From Umbelopsis ramanniana AG (Eukaryota; Mucoromycota; Umbelopsidomycetes; Umbelopsidales; Umbelopsidaceae): a stretch of 64,000 nt of DNA. How positions within the stretch are numbered: the stretch's first letter is position 1; each line of letters opens with the position of its first letter. Location of the stretch: contig NW_026252101.1 of assembly GCF_025399195.1 (NCBI RefSeq), positions 1 through 64,000 of the forward strand. Reading direction: 5' to 3'. The notes beneath the pieces were generated by a model. It had not been told where the DNA came from. It was given only the letters and a program-made list of their open reading frames with translations, and made no database searches. The translations under genes and the position numbers were made by a program. Of this stretch, positions 36,114 through 47,055 are shown in pieces.

Positions 36114-37037
36114 GTTAGTGTAGATGCACTAGTGACTGGACGGTTTGTGAATGAACAAGCTCAGTCGACTGGGGCTTATGGAAAAAATGGATATTGTTTT
36201 GAAAGGAGGAACGGAAAGAGTTGTTTATGACCAAGCTTGAAAAGGCAATCAAAGAACCTCAAGTTGCTTGTTGTGACGCAAGACATCCTATCCAACACCT
36301 TACAACTTTGCAGATCATGTACGCGATAGGCATACCAACAAATAGTCCACCGCACTGCTGCGAATTCAGAAGGTGTGCCTATGGCTGGACTTATCGCCGT
36401 TTATGATGATCATGGCCCAAACCCATCCAAAATTTTGATGTTTACCGCCACTTTTCAGCCATATGGCACTGAAGGTGAACGAAAGTGCGTGCATTCATGT
36501 CTGTATAGCACCCGATCACTAGCAGCTTGTTATGTGGACTTTACTGACGACAGAATGGAGGACGGTATTTCACAAAATCACTGAACACCCCCACGGTCTT
36601 AGATTAATGTTTCTTGCAAATTTTGTGCAGGTATGCGGGGTTTAAATGCCTTTTTGGGAATGATGAAAATTGATCGCGGCCAAAGTCTTGTGGCCATGAC
36701 TATCAGGCCTTGCGCACACTGCAATGTTTGGATTGAATATGTTCAAAGACATGGAGCGAGCGAAATTTATTGTTTGTACATGATCCTTGATAAAAAGGAA
36801 AATACAATACTTGAAATATTACGGTCTTAAAGAATGAGACGAGATATCCCCTTCATGAACACAAAACACTTTAAACAACCTCTTATGTAATTTTGAATTT
36901 TGATTGTTATTTCTTTCAAATTGTTACCAGAAAGAAAGATGTAGCGAAATTACAAAAGTTGAATACAAAAAACAGAAACATTGAACTTTTCAAAAAGAAA
37001 AAACGAAAATTATAAGGAATAGCATGCACCGAGCTTA
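36114..37037. other. intergenic region with unsupported small ORFs
   Basis: Frames at 36221-36406, 36375-36584 and 36633-36830 on the plus strand contain scattered cysteines (for example RPCAHCNVW). They do not join into a plausible spliced product and match no family I know. I call no gene here. Confidence 0.4.
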
Positions 37038-39585
37038 TTACACAGCAACGGCGACCTCGCTGGAAGCTTCTGGATTAGGGTTCTTGCCCTTTCGATAGAA
37101 TCTGGTTTCGTTGGGATCAAATCCAGCTTCTGGAGCACCGAAAATGGCCCATTCTGGGGTCTTGGCGACATAGTCAAGACTATTGAAAGGTTTGCCGCTC
37201 TCCAACAACTCAAAGAACTTGGGGTAATCGATGTGTGTATGCCATTCGTTATTGATCTTGAATTGCTTGGAAGCAATGAGGATAGAGCAGGAGTGAGCAT
37301 GTTCACAAGCAATCTCGTAGTCATCTCCAACAGCTGCCACAATCTTCTTGCAGAATTCAACAACTTCAGTATGGTATGGGACCTGGAAGTGAGGTGTTAA
37401 TAAAATATGGTTCAATAGGTGGGCCCCAAAAATATCTACTCACATTGGCCATAGTCAAGCTGCTAGCGCCACTGTAACCGCAGTAGGTTACACCCTTGAC
37501 TTCAATAAAGCTTGGTCGACCGCGACGAATGAGCTCCACATAGTTGCCAATATCATCGGTATTATAGTCCTTGACAAGAGTGAGTCTGAAAACTGTTCGT
37601 TGTCCCTTGGTGGCCAAGGAATCTAAACTTGCCAAGAAGCGCTCCCAGAAATCTCTGAACAAAGGTCGATCAATCTTCTTCAAACTCTCCTTTGTACTGG
37701 CATCAATACTGACATAAAGTTGAGTGACTTGCTGCAAATCTGCAATTCGGTCAGGATGCTGTGCATTTGTAACCAAAAAGGTGGATATTTTTCTTTCATG
37801 AAGCTTTTGGACAAACTCATTGATATGAGGGTACTGGTGGAAAGGCGGAATGGTTTAGATGTCATCTAACTCGCGCTGGACGCAGTAGCAGAATGATGAC
37901 TTACAAAGATAGGTTCTCCTACTAGGGATAGAGCACAGTGCTTAACGTTGAACGCTTCCTGGAATCGATCAGCTTTGACACCAGGAACACCCTTCAATTG
38001 TTTGATCATTTTGTAGTGGTTTTCCAAAACACCCTGGACGATAAATTCAGGGTCGTCTACCTTCCATCGCCAACTGTAAGCCATGTAAGATGTCAATTGC
38101 CACATTCACTATTTGCTCACGACGACATGTCTACTTACGTCTTTCCAACAGGGTTTGTGTGATGGCGCCAGCTGTAAAAGGACGGGTTTGGATACTTTAG
38201 CATGCTATAAGAGTAGATAATGACCATCACAAGCAAGTCTAACGTACCAGAAAACACATTTGTTTGAGCAAGCGAGAGAAGGAGTGCTCTCGCTACACAA
38301 ATGAGATTGAATGCCATAGAATGAGTGTTTGTAGCAGAAGCCTGTGGTATCGTAAATTGGATGGCAATGGTTAACAAACTGGTGGAATTGAGCGAAGATT
38401 TCAAAAAGCATACGCACCTCGACCACGGAGAGCCGCCTTGGTCCAACGACAGATCTTTACACCAGAGTGGGATCCAACAATTTTGTAACCTTGCTTTGTG
38501 AGGTTCTTGTGAAGCATAGGAGACACCATTTCTCTAGCAACGGGAGCTGCAGTCGCTTCAACAGTGGTACCTATGCTTCTCTTAGGCTTAGCCTTGCTGT
38601 TCTCAAAAGCTTCCTCCTCTTCGGCTCGGTTGATTTTAGCAGCCTTGATCTTGGAGGCCATTTTGCCCATATCTTCCAAATCAACCATTTCGTCTCCTGA
38701 GCCATCATCGTCACCAGCCCCAATATCCTTGTTGAGTTCACCATCATCGACTTCCTCGTCGTCGTCCTCAGAGTCGTATTCAATGTTAGTGGGATGGAAA
38801 TCGAGAGCATGACCGTCTTCAAGTTCGGCGATAAACCCAGAAGTCCAGGCGGAAAACTGAGCTTGTTGGTCGGCGTTCTTGTCGCAAGCACCCAATGGAT
38901 AAATACGGGAAGCACCCAATTGACCGAACCACTTGTCGATGTCTGCACTGGCGACGTTGAATTCATCACCGTATTCAGAATCACCGAGACCACACACTGC
39001 AAAGCGAACTTTCTGCAAGGAAAGTCGATCCACACGGAAGTCATATCTAAGATCCCGAGTCCACTTTGAGAACCTGAAAGTAAGATAGAGCAATAAGTAT
39101 ACATCACCTCTGACAACAATTAATTGAAAGACTTACCAATCCAATGGGCCTTCGACATTATAGGAAGACAGAATGAAGACACAGATTGCAGTTTCGGTCA
39201 AGAAGTCGTCGTTGTCGTAGTCTACAATATCCATGACGGTGATCTTCTGGACCTGGACCTTGGGACCGGCGGCTTCTAGGTTCTGCTGAAGTTGATCAGC
39301 AAATCTCTTAGCGGTGCCAGTCAGAGAGGCATAAAATATCTTGATGTGCTCAATTTCAACCGGCTCGTTCGAATTAGAGCAAGCGCAAGCAGAAGCTGCC
39401 GAATCATCGGCTTTGCAGCATCCAGATTCAGCTGTTTCCTTTGATGGAGAATCTGAGTTGCAACAACCACCGTCAGCATTTCCACCACAGCAGCCGCTGT
39501 TGTTTTGCTCCTCAACGGCAGGCTCGGTTCCGAATGTAACAATGTTTCGGAAGCCTGATATGATGTTGTTCACTAATTCACTCAT
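37038..39585 (-). CDS. TYW1: tRNA 4-demethylwyosine synthase TYW1
   Basis: This is a radical-SAM enzyme that makes the tricyclic base of wybutosine next to the anticodon of tRNA-Phe from m1G and pyruvate. The start is at 39585. A Cys-rich N-terminus (SGCCGGNADGGCC, SGCCKADD, ACACSN) precedes a flavodoxin domain: IFYASLTGTAKRFADQL, VFILSSYNVEGPLDWF and FAVCGLGDSEYGDEFN. A very acidic linker follows, then the radical-SAM part: SHSGVKICRWTKAALRGRG, FCYKHSFYGIQSH, the cluster motif ACSNKCVFCWRHHTNPVG, LSLVGEPIF, STFLVTNAQHP, VSIDAS and GYSGASSLTMANVPYH. It ends SSEVAVAV at 37038. The domain order matches eukaryotic TYW1. The start is 154 nt from CWC15, so they share a promoter. Confidence 0.95.
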
Positions 39586-39739
39586 GTTGGAGACAGTGTC
39601 AGGAACAATATGCTTTCTTTTTTTTTTTCTCTTGGACTGAGTGAGGAGGAAAAAAAGTGTGACTGTTACTTTCTGTTAGTGTTTGAGCGCTTAGCTGTTC
39701 AGCCGTGTTATATTTTTGACCTTCACATCGTAACCCGCC

Positions 39740-40786
39740 ATGGTACGTACATGTCGTCCAATGCGCGCACGTATGCTATTTACACGCCTAATGACTTTTC
39801 AATAGACTACCGCAGCTAGACCGACGTTTGATCCAGCAAAAGGAAGCGATAACAAGCGACCTACATTCCAATGGGGATCAAGAGATTTACCAGCTCATAC
39901 CAAACTCAAATACAGGTAAACACATCGCAACGGTTCAGCAGAGCGTGGTTGGATGATAGCATTGACGTTTTGCCCTTCTTTTTATAGACAACCTGGTCAA
40001 GGTACCAGCGATGAAATTGCCGATCGCGATCTTTTGAAAGAGGAGCTGCGACGAGGTGAACGAGAACACTATGAAGCACTGGAACGAGAGAAAGGAGGAT
40101 TTGTCTCAACACAGCGACGAGTACTACCATCGGGGGATGACACAGATGATCCAGAAGAAAGGCGACAACGGTTACTTGCGGAAGCAGAAAAATTAGCAGC
40201 GTTGGATAAAGATGATAGCGACGACAGTAATAGGTGAGCACTAGCTGAAGCATATGAAGAGAAAATTTATATGTTTTTTGGTGAAAATTCTTTTTGCTAA
40301 TCAATACATTACTTTATAGTGACGATAGTAGTGACGAAGACGACGATGATGATGACGACGACGATGATAATACAGCCGAGCTGCTGGCCGAGTTAGAAAA
40401 GATCAAGAAGGAACGTGCTGAAGAAAAAGAACGACAGGAACGACAGCGACAAGAAGAAGCTGAAGCGGCTAAAGAAGAACAAGCCATGACGGGTAACCCT
40501 TTGCTTGACTTGGCCGAAGAGAAGCGAGACTTCAGCGTTAAACGAAGGTAAAGCACGGTTTCTTATTGGTTACTTGGTGGAAAAAGGCTCAATCAAAGGA
40601 CCGAAAATGGTGGAGAGACAAATTTCTGATGACTAAACGGGGTAATACTCTTCATTTAGATGGGACGACGATGTTATCTTTAAAAATCAAGCCAGAGGAG
40701 TGGACGATAAACCCAAGAAGCGCTTCATTAATGACACTCTTCGATCTGATTTCCACCGACGATTCCTTGGAAAGTACATCCGTTAA
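39740..40786 (+). CDS. CWC15: spliceosome component CWC15 (Cwf15/AD002)
   Basis: This is a subunit of the Prp19/Cdc5-associated catalytic spliceosome. Exons are 39740-39742, 39806-39915, 39988-40233, 40320-40547 and 40660-40786. They total 714 nt, or 237 aa. The first coding exon is the ATG alone, immediately followed by GTACGT. Exon 2 then begins [20 protein letters not shown], the conserved family N-terminus. Conserved blocks continue: [22 protein letters not shown]-type acidic helices, a poly-Asp run, a Glu/Arg coiled coil, [20 protein letters not shown] and the near-invariant ending [20 protein letters not shown] with YIR. All phases agree. Confidence 0.95.
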
Positions 40787-40989
40787 ACCGTTGTAATAAA
40801 ATCATGAACAGCCCTTCACGTGAGAAGAACATATCCGGGGTATGTTTTGAGTCACCGAGTGGTTAACCAGTGAGAATGGCCAGCCAGCCAGTGGAAATTT
40901 GAGTTGAAAGCCAACACAGAAAAAAATAAGGGAAACTTGTTTGTTGAGTTGTTGTACCTGTCCCTTCTTTTTTTATTTTTTGTCTAACC

Positions 40990-43181
40990 ATGGTCGTCGA
41001 AGCTGAAGCTGCCCTGGCCAACGTATCGGATCACTACAAGCGTTTGTTCCAAAAGCACGCTTCCAAGGAACTGAATGGAGATCACTTTATGACCAAGGAT
41101 GATTTCTTAGATGCCGTTGCCCCTGGAGAGGATTTCAAAAAGATTGAGCGAAACCAGTTTGCTCTTTTGTTTCGTTTGGCTGACAAAGGTGAAAAGGGTT
41201 ACTTGTCGTTTAACGATTTCATAATCTTCCAAAATCTCTTGTCCAAGCCTGATGCCGAGTACGAGATTGCCTTCAAGCTGTTTGATAGCCACGGCTCCGG
41301 CAAGATTACCTTTGACCAGTTCAAGCAGGTCTTGTCGTCCAACTTGCCACCCGAAGCTGTCCCCTTTGATTTCGATTGCGACTGGCTCAAACTTTATATT
41401 GGAAACAAGGAAGGTCATCACGAACTTACCTATGCCGAGTTCACACAATTGTTGAAGGGTCTTCAAGGCGAGCGCCTTCGCCAAGAGTTCAAGCACTATG
41501 ACCAGAAACAAACTGGCTATATTGAACCAGACCACTTTAAGCAGATTATTCTCGACATCGCGAAGCATAAGCTGTCGGATACCGTTATCGAACAGCTTCC
41601 GACCTTGTGCAACCTCTACGCTGGCAACAAAATCACTTTCTCCAATGTCGTTGCTTTCCACAACGTTGTTCGTTCCATGGACATGGTTGAATCCATCATT
41701 CGAAAGGCGGTGAAGTCCAGCCCTGACCACAAGATTACCAAGCAAGACTTTTTGCATCAGGCCGCTCATTCCAGTCGTTACTCTTTATTCACTCCTATGG
41801 AAGCAGATATCATTTTCCATTTTGCTGGGGTTAATAACTCCTCTGGTCGTCTGTCTCTTGAGGACTTCGCTCAGATCTTGGACCCACGTTGGAAGATACC
41901 CGAACAACTGCCAAGCCAAGTTCACCTTGGGCAGGGAGATCAGAAGAAGAAGCACGGATTTGGCTGGGAGGTGATAGAGAGTGCATATGCATTTACCTTG
42001 GGTGCTATTGCTGGTGCTGTCGGAGCCACTGCTGTATACCCCATTGACTTAGTCAAGACCCGCATGCAAAACCAACGTTCCAAGGTGGTTGGTGAACTGC
42101 TGTACAAGAACAGCATTGATTGCTTCAAGAAAGTCATTAAGAATGAAGGCTTCCTTGGTCTTTACCGTGGTCTTGGTCCTCAACTTGTGGTAAGCATCTC
42201 GCGTCATATTGTTTTCATGTGATTTTTCTTTTGGGCGAGAATCGTGTTGTTAATCCCATGACATTTTGTATAGGGTGTTGCTCCCGAGAAAGCCATCAAG
42301 TTGACGGTCAATGATCTCATGCGCGGCAAGCTGAAGAACAAGGAGACTGGTGAAATTAAGTTCTGGCATGAAATGGTTGCTGGTGGTACCGCTGGTGCCT
42401 CTCAAGTTGTAAGTTAAAACCCCAACATTGCAATATGTTCGTTTGATCGTGGGGATAGTAAGTCATTGATTTCTAAATATCTCTCGTATAGGTGTTCACA
42501 AATCCTTTGGAAATTGTCAAGATTCGACTTCAAATTCAGGGTGAACAAGCAAAGAACTTGGATGTGCCCAAGCGATCGGCCATTTGGATTGTAAAGAATT
42601 TGGGTGTGGTTGGTCTTTACAAGGGAGCCACTGCATGTTTGTTGCGTGATGTTCCTTTCTCTGCCATCTACTTCCCTGCCTATGCGCACTTGAAGAAGGA
42701 CATCTTCCATGAAGGCCCTGACCACAAACTCACCATTGGTGAGCTGCTCACAGCGGGTGCTATTGCCGGTATGCCTGCCGCATACTTCACAACTCCTGCC
42801 GATGTGATCAAGACGAGATTGCAGGTCGAAGCTCGAAAAGGTCAAACATCGTATAACGGCATTGCCGACGCAGCTAGGAAGATTTATGCCGAAGAAGGCT
42901 TCAAGGCTTTCTTCAAGGGTGGACCTGCCAGAATTTTCCGTAGCTCACCTCAATTTGGTGTCACCTTGACTGTATACGAATTGTTGCACACTTGGCTCCC
43001 ACTGCCCGGAGCTGAGACAGCCGGCACGACGACGACTGCTACCAAATCATCAGACGATTACAATAACATGGGCTTGTTGCGATCTAGAAATGCTCTCAAG
43101 ATGCTGTTAGACTTGGATTACCGGTTTGGCGTTTATAGACTGCCCAACACCACTGCCAACGCTCCCACTGAGAGTGCATAG
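40990..43181 (+). CDS. AGC1: mitochondrial aspartate/glutamate carrier with EF-hands
   Basis: This is an inner-membrane carrier of the SLC25A12/13 type (aralar/citrin), which exchanges aspartate for glutamate in the malate-aspartate shuttle. Exons are 40990-42189, 42274-42408 and 42492-43181, giving 674 aa. The long N-terminal half has EF-hand-like repeats ([51 protein letters not shown]), several with non-canonical calcium loops. Three mitochondrial-carrier repeats follow with signatures [22 protein letters not shown] and [11 protein letters not shown], and matching [22 protein letters not shown] and [12 protein letters not shown] motifs. This long form matches the animal and filamentous type; yeast Agc1p has a shorter N-terminus. 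The C-terminal extension after HTWLPLPG is of low complexity. Confidence 0.94.
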
Positions 43182-45467
43182 AAAATTACATACGAATACA
43201 ACTGATAGAAGACGCTGATAGTTGGTCTATGCAAGAGTTAAACCCTCCCCCCCCCCAAAAAAAAATATGAGAACTGCTGTCAGTTATATTAAAAACCTTC
43301 ATTCACCCACCTAGAAAATTTTTTATCCTACATTTTCCCTACTTTTACTTGAAGTTGGCTGTACCGACAGTGAACAAGTCATTGTGTGCATGGCGTCTAG
43401 TATGTTCTGTTTTTCCTCTCTTATTCTATAATTGCAAGAAAGTAGAATGAGAAGTTTATGTTTTCCCTAATGCGTCATATGCTCCAATAAAAAGGACATA
43501 GAGGTACCGAAAGATCAAAGATGAAGAAGGGCTTTGGAAGAAAGAAATAGAAAAAAAAAAGACTGGGGAATCAAATATCATCGGAAGTACACGAAAACCT
43601 TTCTGGGAATATGAGAGTGGAGAGCGAGGATTCCGAACTGGTCCCCACACGATGACAATCTTCTTTTTAGACAAGACTCGCACGAACTTTTTCAGCATAC
43701 GATTTTGTAACATGCTAAATTGCACGGCTTTCTGCCACCCATTGAATAGGACTAACGTATGCGAAATGAAGATTATTTATTACCACCACTGCATGAAGCC
43801 TCCAGTTAAGGATTGGATATTCGCTCTATGGACATGACTGATTTATTTCTTTGGCCAGCCTTGAAATCTTTGTTGCAGTCAGGGGAAATCTCATGTAGCC
43901 ATCGAGGTATACCTTGATGAGCAAAATTTTTTTTTTGTTTTGTATTAAAAACGATGTCTGGCTCGCCTACGAAGCGCGTTGGAACACTTACCGACTTCGT
44001 TGGGCTTGCACAAACATTTGATGTGAATATGCCGTGTTTTGCGTAATTCTCGGCAGGTCTCGCACTGGGTGGCCGGCCGCCCTTTTCTGCGTATTGGCAC
44101 CAATGGACGATTACTATGCGTACACCGTGATGATCGATGTCCCTATCAAAATAGACAAGGAATGTATGTCGAAAGAAATAGGAAAGTGGCTTTACTATAG
44201 AGGTTCACTTCATACGAGGTAAACTGAGGTTTAAAGTATTTCTACAGAACGTGTGTATTTTTTACCTTAATACATGACATACAGGAAAACTTTGTGTTGT
44301 TGATAATTATCATTACGGTATATATAAATGTTGAGAGAGTGCGGCGGGTTGTTTGAAATTTGGAAGCAATTCATGAACAAGCCAAGAGTTTATATAGACC
44401 GCATGATAAGCATCCTCAGGGGACTGGAGTGGGTTGATTGAGGCATTATACTGCAGTACTCGTAGCTGGCGAGTCCATTTTTGCTATTGGCTGATTGATA
44501 CATTTACACGTTCAAAAAAAAAATGCCTCAAATTTTGGTTACGATAAGAAATTATTGCAGACAGACGTATTGAAAGTGTTACCATTAGCTTTTATTCGAT
44601 CTACCAACAAACGAAAAAATGAACACCACATACATTCCAACATCAATAGAAGGGTATGATGCTGACAAAAGTATATCGTCTTAACAACGCTTTTTTTGAA
44701 GAACGTGAATATTACAAGTATGCGCCGCCTCGTTCTCCTCTCCATCCTTACTCGTCCTTTCTAGACAGCACTTTCAAGTGCAACATCAATCAAAAGTATC
44801 TCAAATGGCTTGGGTGCTCATACAATCTTGACTATAGCAGTTATAGGCTAAATTGGCGCAGGGGTTTGGCATCATCAAGTCTAAGCTGTGCCTTGTTCAT
44901 GACTGAATTATAGACGTGAAAAAAAAAAATGCATTTAAACATGGTGGCTAATAATGGCGCTTCAGGGTATCCGCACTGTAAATCAAATGGCTTGCCATGT
45001 TTCAGTCAAAAGTGAGCGAGTCCTGGAAACGTTTCATTTTCTGTTCAGGCAGAGGGATGTGTGCAGCGAGAAGGCGCGGTTATGGGCGGCGGCTATGGAA
45101 ACATCTAGAGAAATCGGGATTGCATTTCGGGTGGTCATTGTTATGAAAGCGAGGCATATGATATGCAAATTCACGAACTTTCTGGATATTTTGCTACTGG
45201 TTATTTGTTTCACTGGGGTTTTTCCCGCCTTCATTGGCCAAGTTTTTTTTTATTGATAAAACTCAACGTCAAAGATAATGCTCGTTGCATATTCCCTGAA
45301 AATATTGCCATCACCTTGTATAGGTGTGCAATTCACCATACCTGTCATGAAGGGTAGAGAGAATCATTATTGCATTTTCCGAAGGCTCAGAGTGTTAACA
45401 CCGGGACTTAGTTCTATTTTTTCAAATGATCTGATTTTTCATTCACTCATGCATCCATTTTTGGCAC

Positions 45468-45485
45468 GAAATTTCGAGAGCTTTC
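45468..45485 (+). promoter_or_regulatory. heat-shock element
   Basis: GAA-AT-TTC-GA-GAG-CT-TTC forms four alternating 5-bp heat-shock units with one mismatch (GAG for GAA). It lies about 115 nt upstream of the HSP20 start, on the promoter side of the TATA box. This fits control by HSF1. Confidence 0.65.
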
Positions 45486-45538
45486 GTCAATGTGCCGCCT
45501 GGGAAATTCTGACGCCATTTTGCAGCATAAAAAAACAA

Positions 45539-45546
45539 TATATAAA
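45539..45546 (+). promoter_or_regulatory. TATA box of HSP20 gene
   Basis: TATATAAA lies 53 nt upstream of the start codon and downstream of the heat-shock element, as expected for an inducible promoter. Confidence 0.6.
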
Positions 45547-45598
45547 CGAAACGAGTACGTTGGCCATTCTACATCAATTCTATCAACACTACATAGCA

Positions 45599-46051
45599 AT
45601 GTCACTAATCTCAACCACAGACCCTAACTTTGATCGCATGGAACGCCGATTGAACCAAGTGTTTGATCACTTCTTCACTGATCTTGGATTGACTCGCCGG
45701 GGCGGTGGCCAACAGCAGGACCAGACCCGAATTTCACCTGCCGTGGACATCTATGAGGACGACAAGGCTTGGCATGTACACACGGAGCTTCCTGGCGTCA
45801 AGAAAGAGGACATCAAACTGGAAACGCAAGGCAACAACGTTGTCATCTCCGGCGAGTTCAATCGCAACAAGGAACACAATGACAATAACGTGAGATACCA
45901 AGAACGCCGCTATGGAGCTTTCCAACGCACCATCCCTCTTCCGGACAATGTTGAAAAGAACAACATCAAGGCTAATTTCAACAATGGTGTTCTGGAGGTG
46001 TGTCTTCCCAAGTCAGTCGAAGCTTCCCCCAAGAAGATCACTATTTCGTGA
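45599..46051 (+). CDS. small heat-shock protein (HSP20/alpha-crystallin)
   Basis: This is an ATP-independent holdase chaperone. It is intronless, 150 aa, starting MSLISTTDPNFDRMERRLNQ. The start is chosen after the TATA box; the open frame upstream to 45278 reads through promoter sequence. The alpha-crystallin domain runs from about residue 40: ISPAVDIYEDDKAWHVHTEL, PGVKKEDIKLETQGNNVVIS, GEFNRNKEHNDNN and RYGAFQRTIPLPDNV. Its end carries the conserved A-x-x-x-n-G-V-L motif, seen as KANFNNGVLEVCLPK. The C-terminal I-x-I-type anchor is KKITIS. Intronless structure is common for fast-response heat-shock genes. The promoter elements predict strong heat induction. Confidence 0.93.
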   Translation: MSLISTTDPNFDRMERRLNQVFDHFFTDLGLTRRGGGQQQDQTRISPAVDIYEDDKAWHVHTELPGVKKEDIKLETQGNNVVISGEFNRNKEHNDNNVRYQERRYGAFQRTIPLPDNVEKNNIKANFNNGVLEVCLPKSVEASPKKITIS

Positions 46052-46394
46052 AATCCCAGTATGAAAAACATTCGCTGAAAAATACATATTCCCCCATGGA
46101 ACAAAAACAATTTCTTGCATGTTCTTTCATATGAATTATCCCTTTTTTTTTTTTTTTTATGAAAAAGCATCAGTAGTTCTTTTGGTTCATAATTGATATC
46201 CAATCTTTAGTTTGTTCGTAGTACATGCAAGCCCAATAAATTTTGGTATTTGTCCGTTTTGACCCAAGCGGAGATGGCGATTTTGGTATTTGTGACTTGA
46301 CTGACTCAGTTTCCACCCCGATGACTCACAGCTTACTGGTTATTTAAGCGAGACGAATGATATCATATTCATCATCTTTTTCACGACCGTCAAC
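46052..46394. other. intergenic region with a 13-bp direct repeat
   Basis: This is the GNAT gene promoter. The 13-mer TTTTGGTATTTGT occurs at 46241-46253 and again at 46281-46293, exactly 40 bp apart. TATTTAAG near 46340 could be a TATA element. No gene is seen. Confidence 0.5.
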
Positions 46395-46910
46395 ATGGAA
46401 ATCAAATACCAACGAGTGGAAGGGAAGAAGGATAACCTTGGAATGCCATGCTACGAACATCGATTTGATGGGTTGGTCATTTCAAGCGATAGCACATTGA
46501 TAGATATGGACTTCGTCATAAAGTCTCTCAAGCAGTCTTACTGGGCAGGCACTCGACCTGAAGCAGTTGTACGTCGCGCCTGGGCGCATTCGATAGGAAT
46601 GGGCATTTATGACGAGAAGACAGGAGCTCAGGTGGCCATGATGCGAGTTGTCACCGATTTTGCTGTCTATGCACATGCTTTCGACGTGTGGGTTGATCCA
46701 AATCATCGAGGCAAAGGATACTCCAAGGTCATGATGTCGTTCTTCACATCCTACCCGGAATTGAAAAGTGTCATTCGAATACAACTGACAACATCCGACG
46801 CACATACTCTCTACAGCCAATTTGGGTTTGGCCACCTTAAACATCCCGAGCGATTTTTAGAAGTGTGGAGAGATGCAGATACCTCTGCCAAACCAGATAT
46901 TGGAATATAA
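46395..46910 (+). CDS. GNAT-family N-acetyltransferase
   Basis: This is a single-domain acetyl-CoA-dependent acetyltransferase, 171 aa and intronless. The start MEIKYQRVEGKKDNLGMP lies just after a possible TATA element. The fold's strand 4 and the acetyl-CoA P-loop are seen as FDVWVDPNHRGKGYSKVMMS (R/Q-x-x-G-x-G/A type). The later block TTSDAHTLYSQFGFGHL is the familiar 'A-x-x-l-Y-x-k-f-G-F' ending. MRVVTDFAVYAHAFDV is typical of a subgroup found in both bacteria and fungi. The substrate is unknown (small molecule or amine). It ends 146 nt from the convergent TMEM164 gene. Confidence 0.85.
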   Translation: MEIKYQRVEGKKDNLGMPCYEHRFDGLVISSDSTLIDMDFVIKSLKQSYWAGTRPEAVVRRAWAHSIGMGIYDEKTGAQVAMMRVVTDFAVYAHAFDVWVDPNHRGKGYSKVMMSFFTSYPELKSVIRIQLTTSDAHTLYSQFGFGHLKHPERFLEVWRDADTSAKPDIGI

Positions 46911-47055
46911 GCGGATATTTATTCTAATGTTAAATGTGTACAGTGATATCCACAGAGCGTACTAATAAAATGTCAAGTCAAGCAGAATCAATCGAGAAGG
47001 AAAACAATCATCCTCAAGTATGTAAAGAAAAAATGGTATGGCCAGCCAGCGATTT

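Larger units (their letters stand above)
43182..45598. other. 2.4 kb region without a recognisable gene
   Basis: The region is AT-rich, with T/A runs at about 43253-43266, 43551-43560 and 43926-43938. The small frames (43456-43725 -, 44034-44222 +, 44656-44913 +, 44954-45256 +) have no recognisable motifs and poor codon bias. No tRNA B-box, repeat family or transposon terminus was seen. The last 150 nt form the HSP20 promoter. Confidence 0.5.

Noticed and set aside
36221-36830. Three small plus-strand ORFs, one with a PCxxC-like stretch (RPCAHCNVW) that recalls deaminases
   Set aside because: No HAE or CAE partner motif occurs, no splice chain joins them and codon use is poor.
41107-41769. 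220-codon antisense frame inside the aspartate/glutamate carrier
   Set aside because: It has low-complexity antisense composition; the sense strand encodes EF-hands and carrier repeats.
44954-45256. 100-codon frame upstream of HSP20
   Set aside because: It resembles no family and sits in a promoter-rich interval; codon bias is poor.
45278-45598. N-terminal extension of the HSP20 frame to 257 codons
   Set aside because: It would translate through the heat-shock element and TATA box; the normal family start is at 45599.
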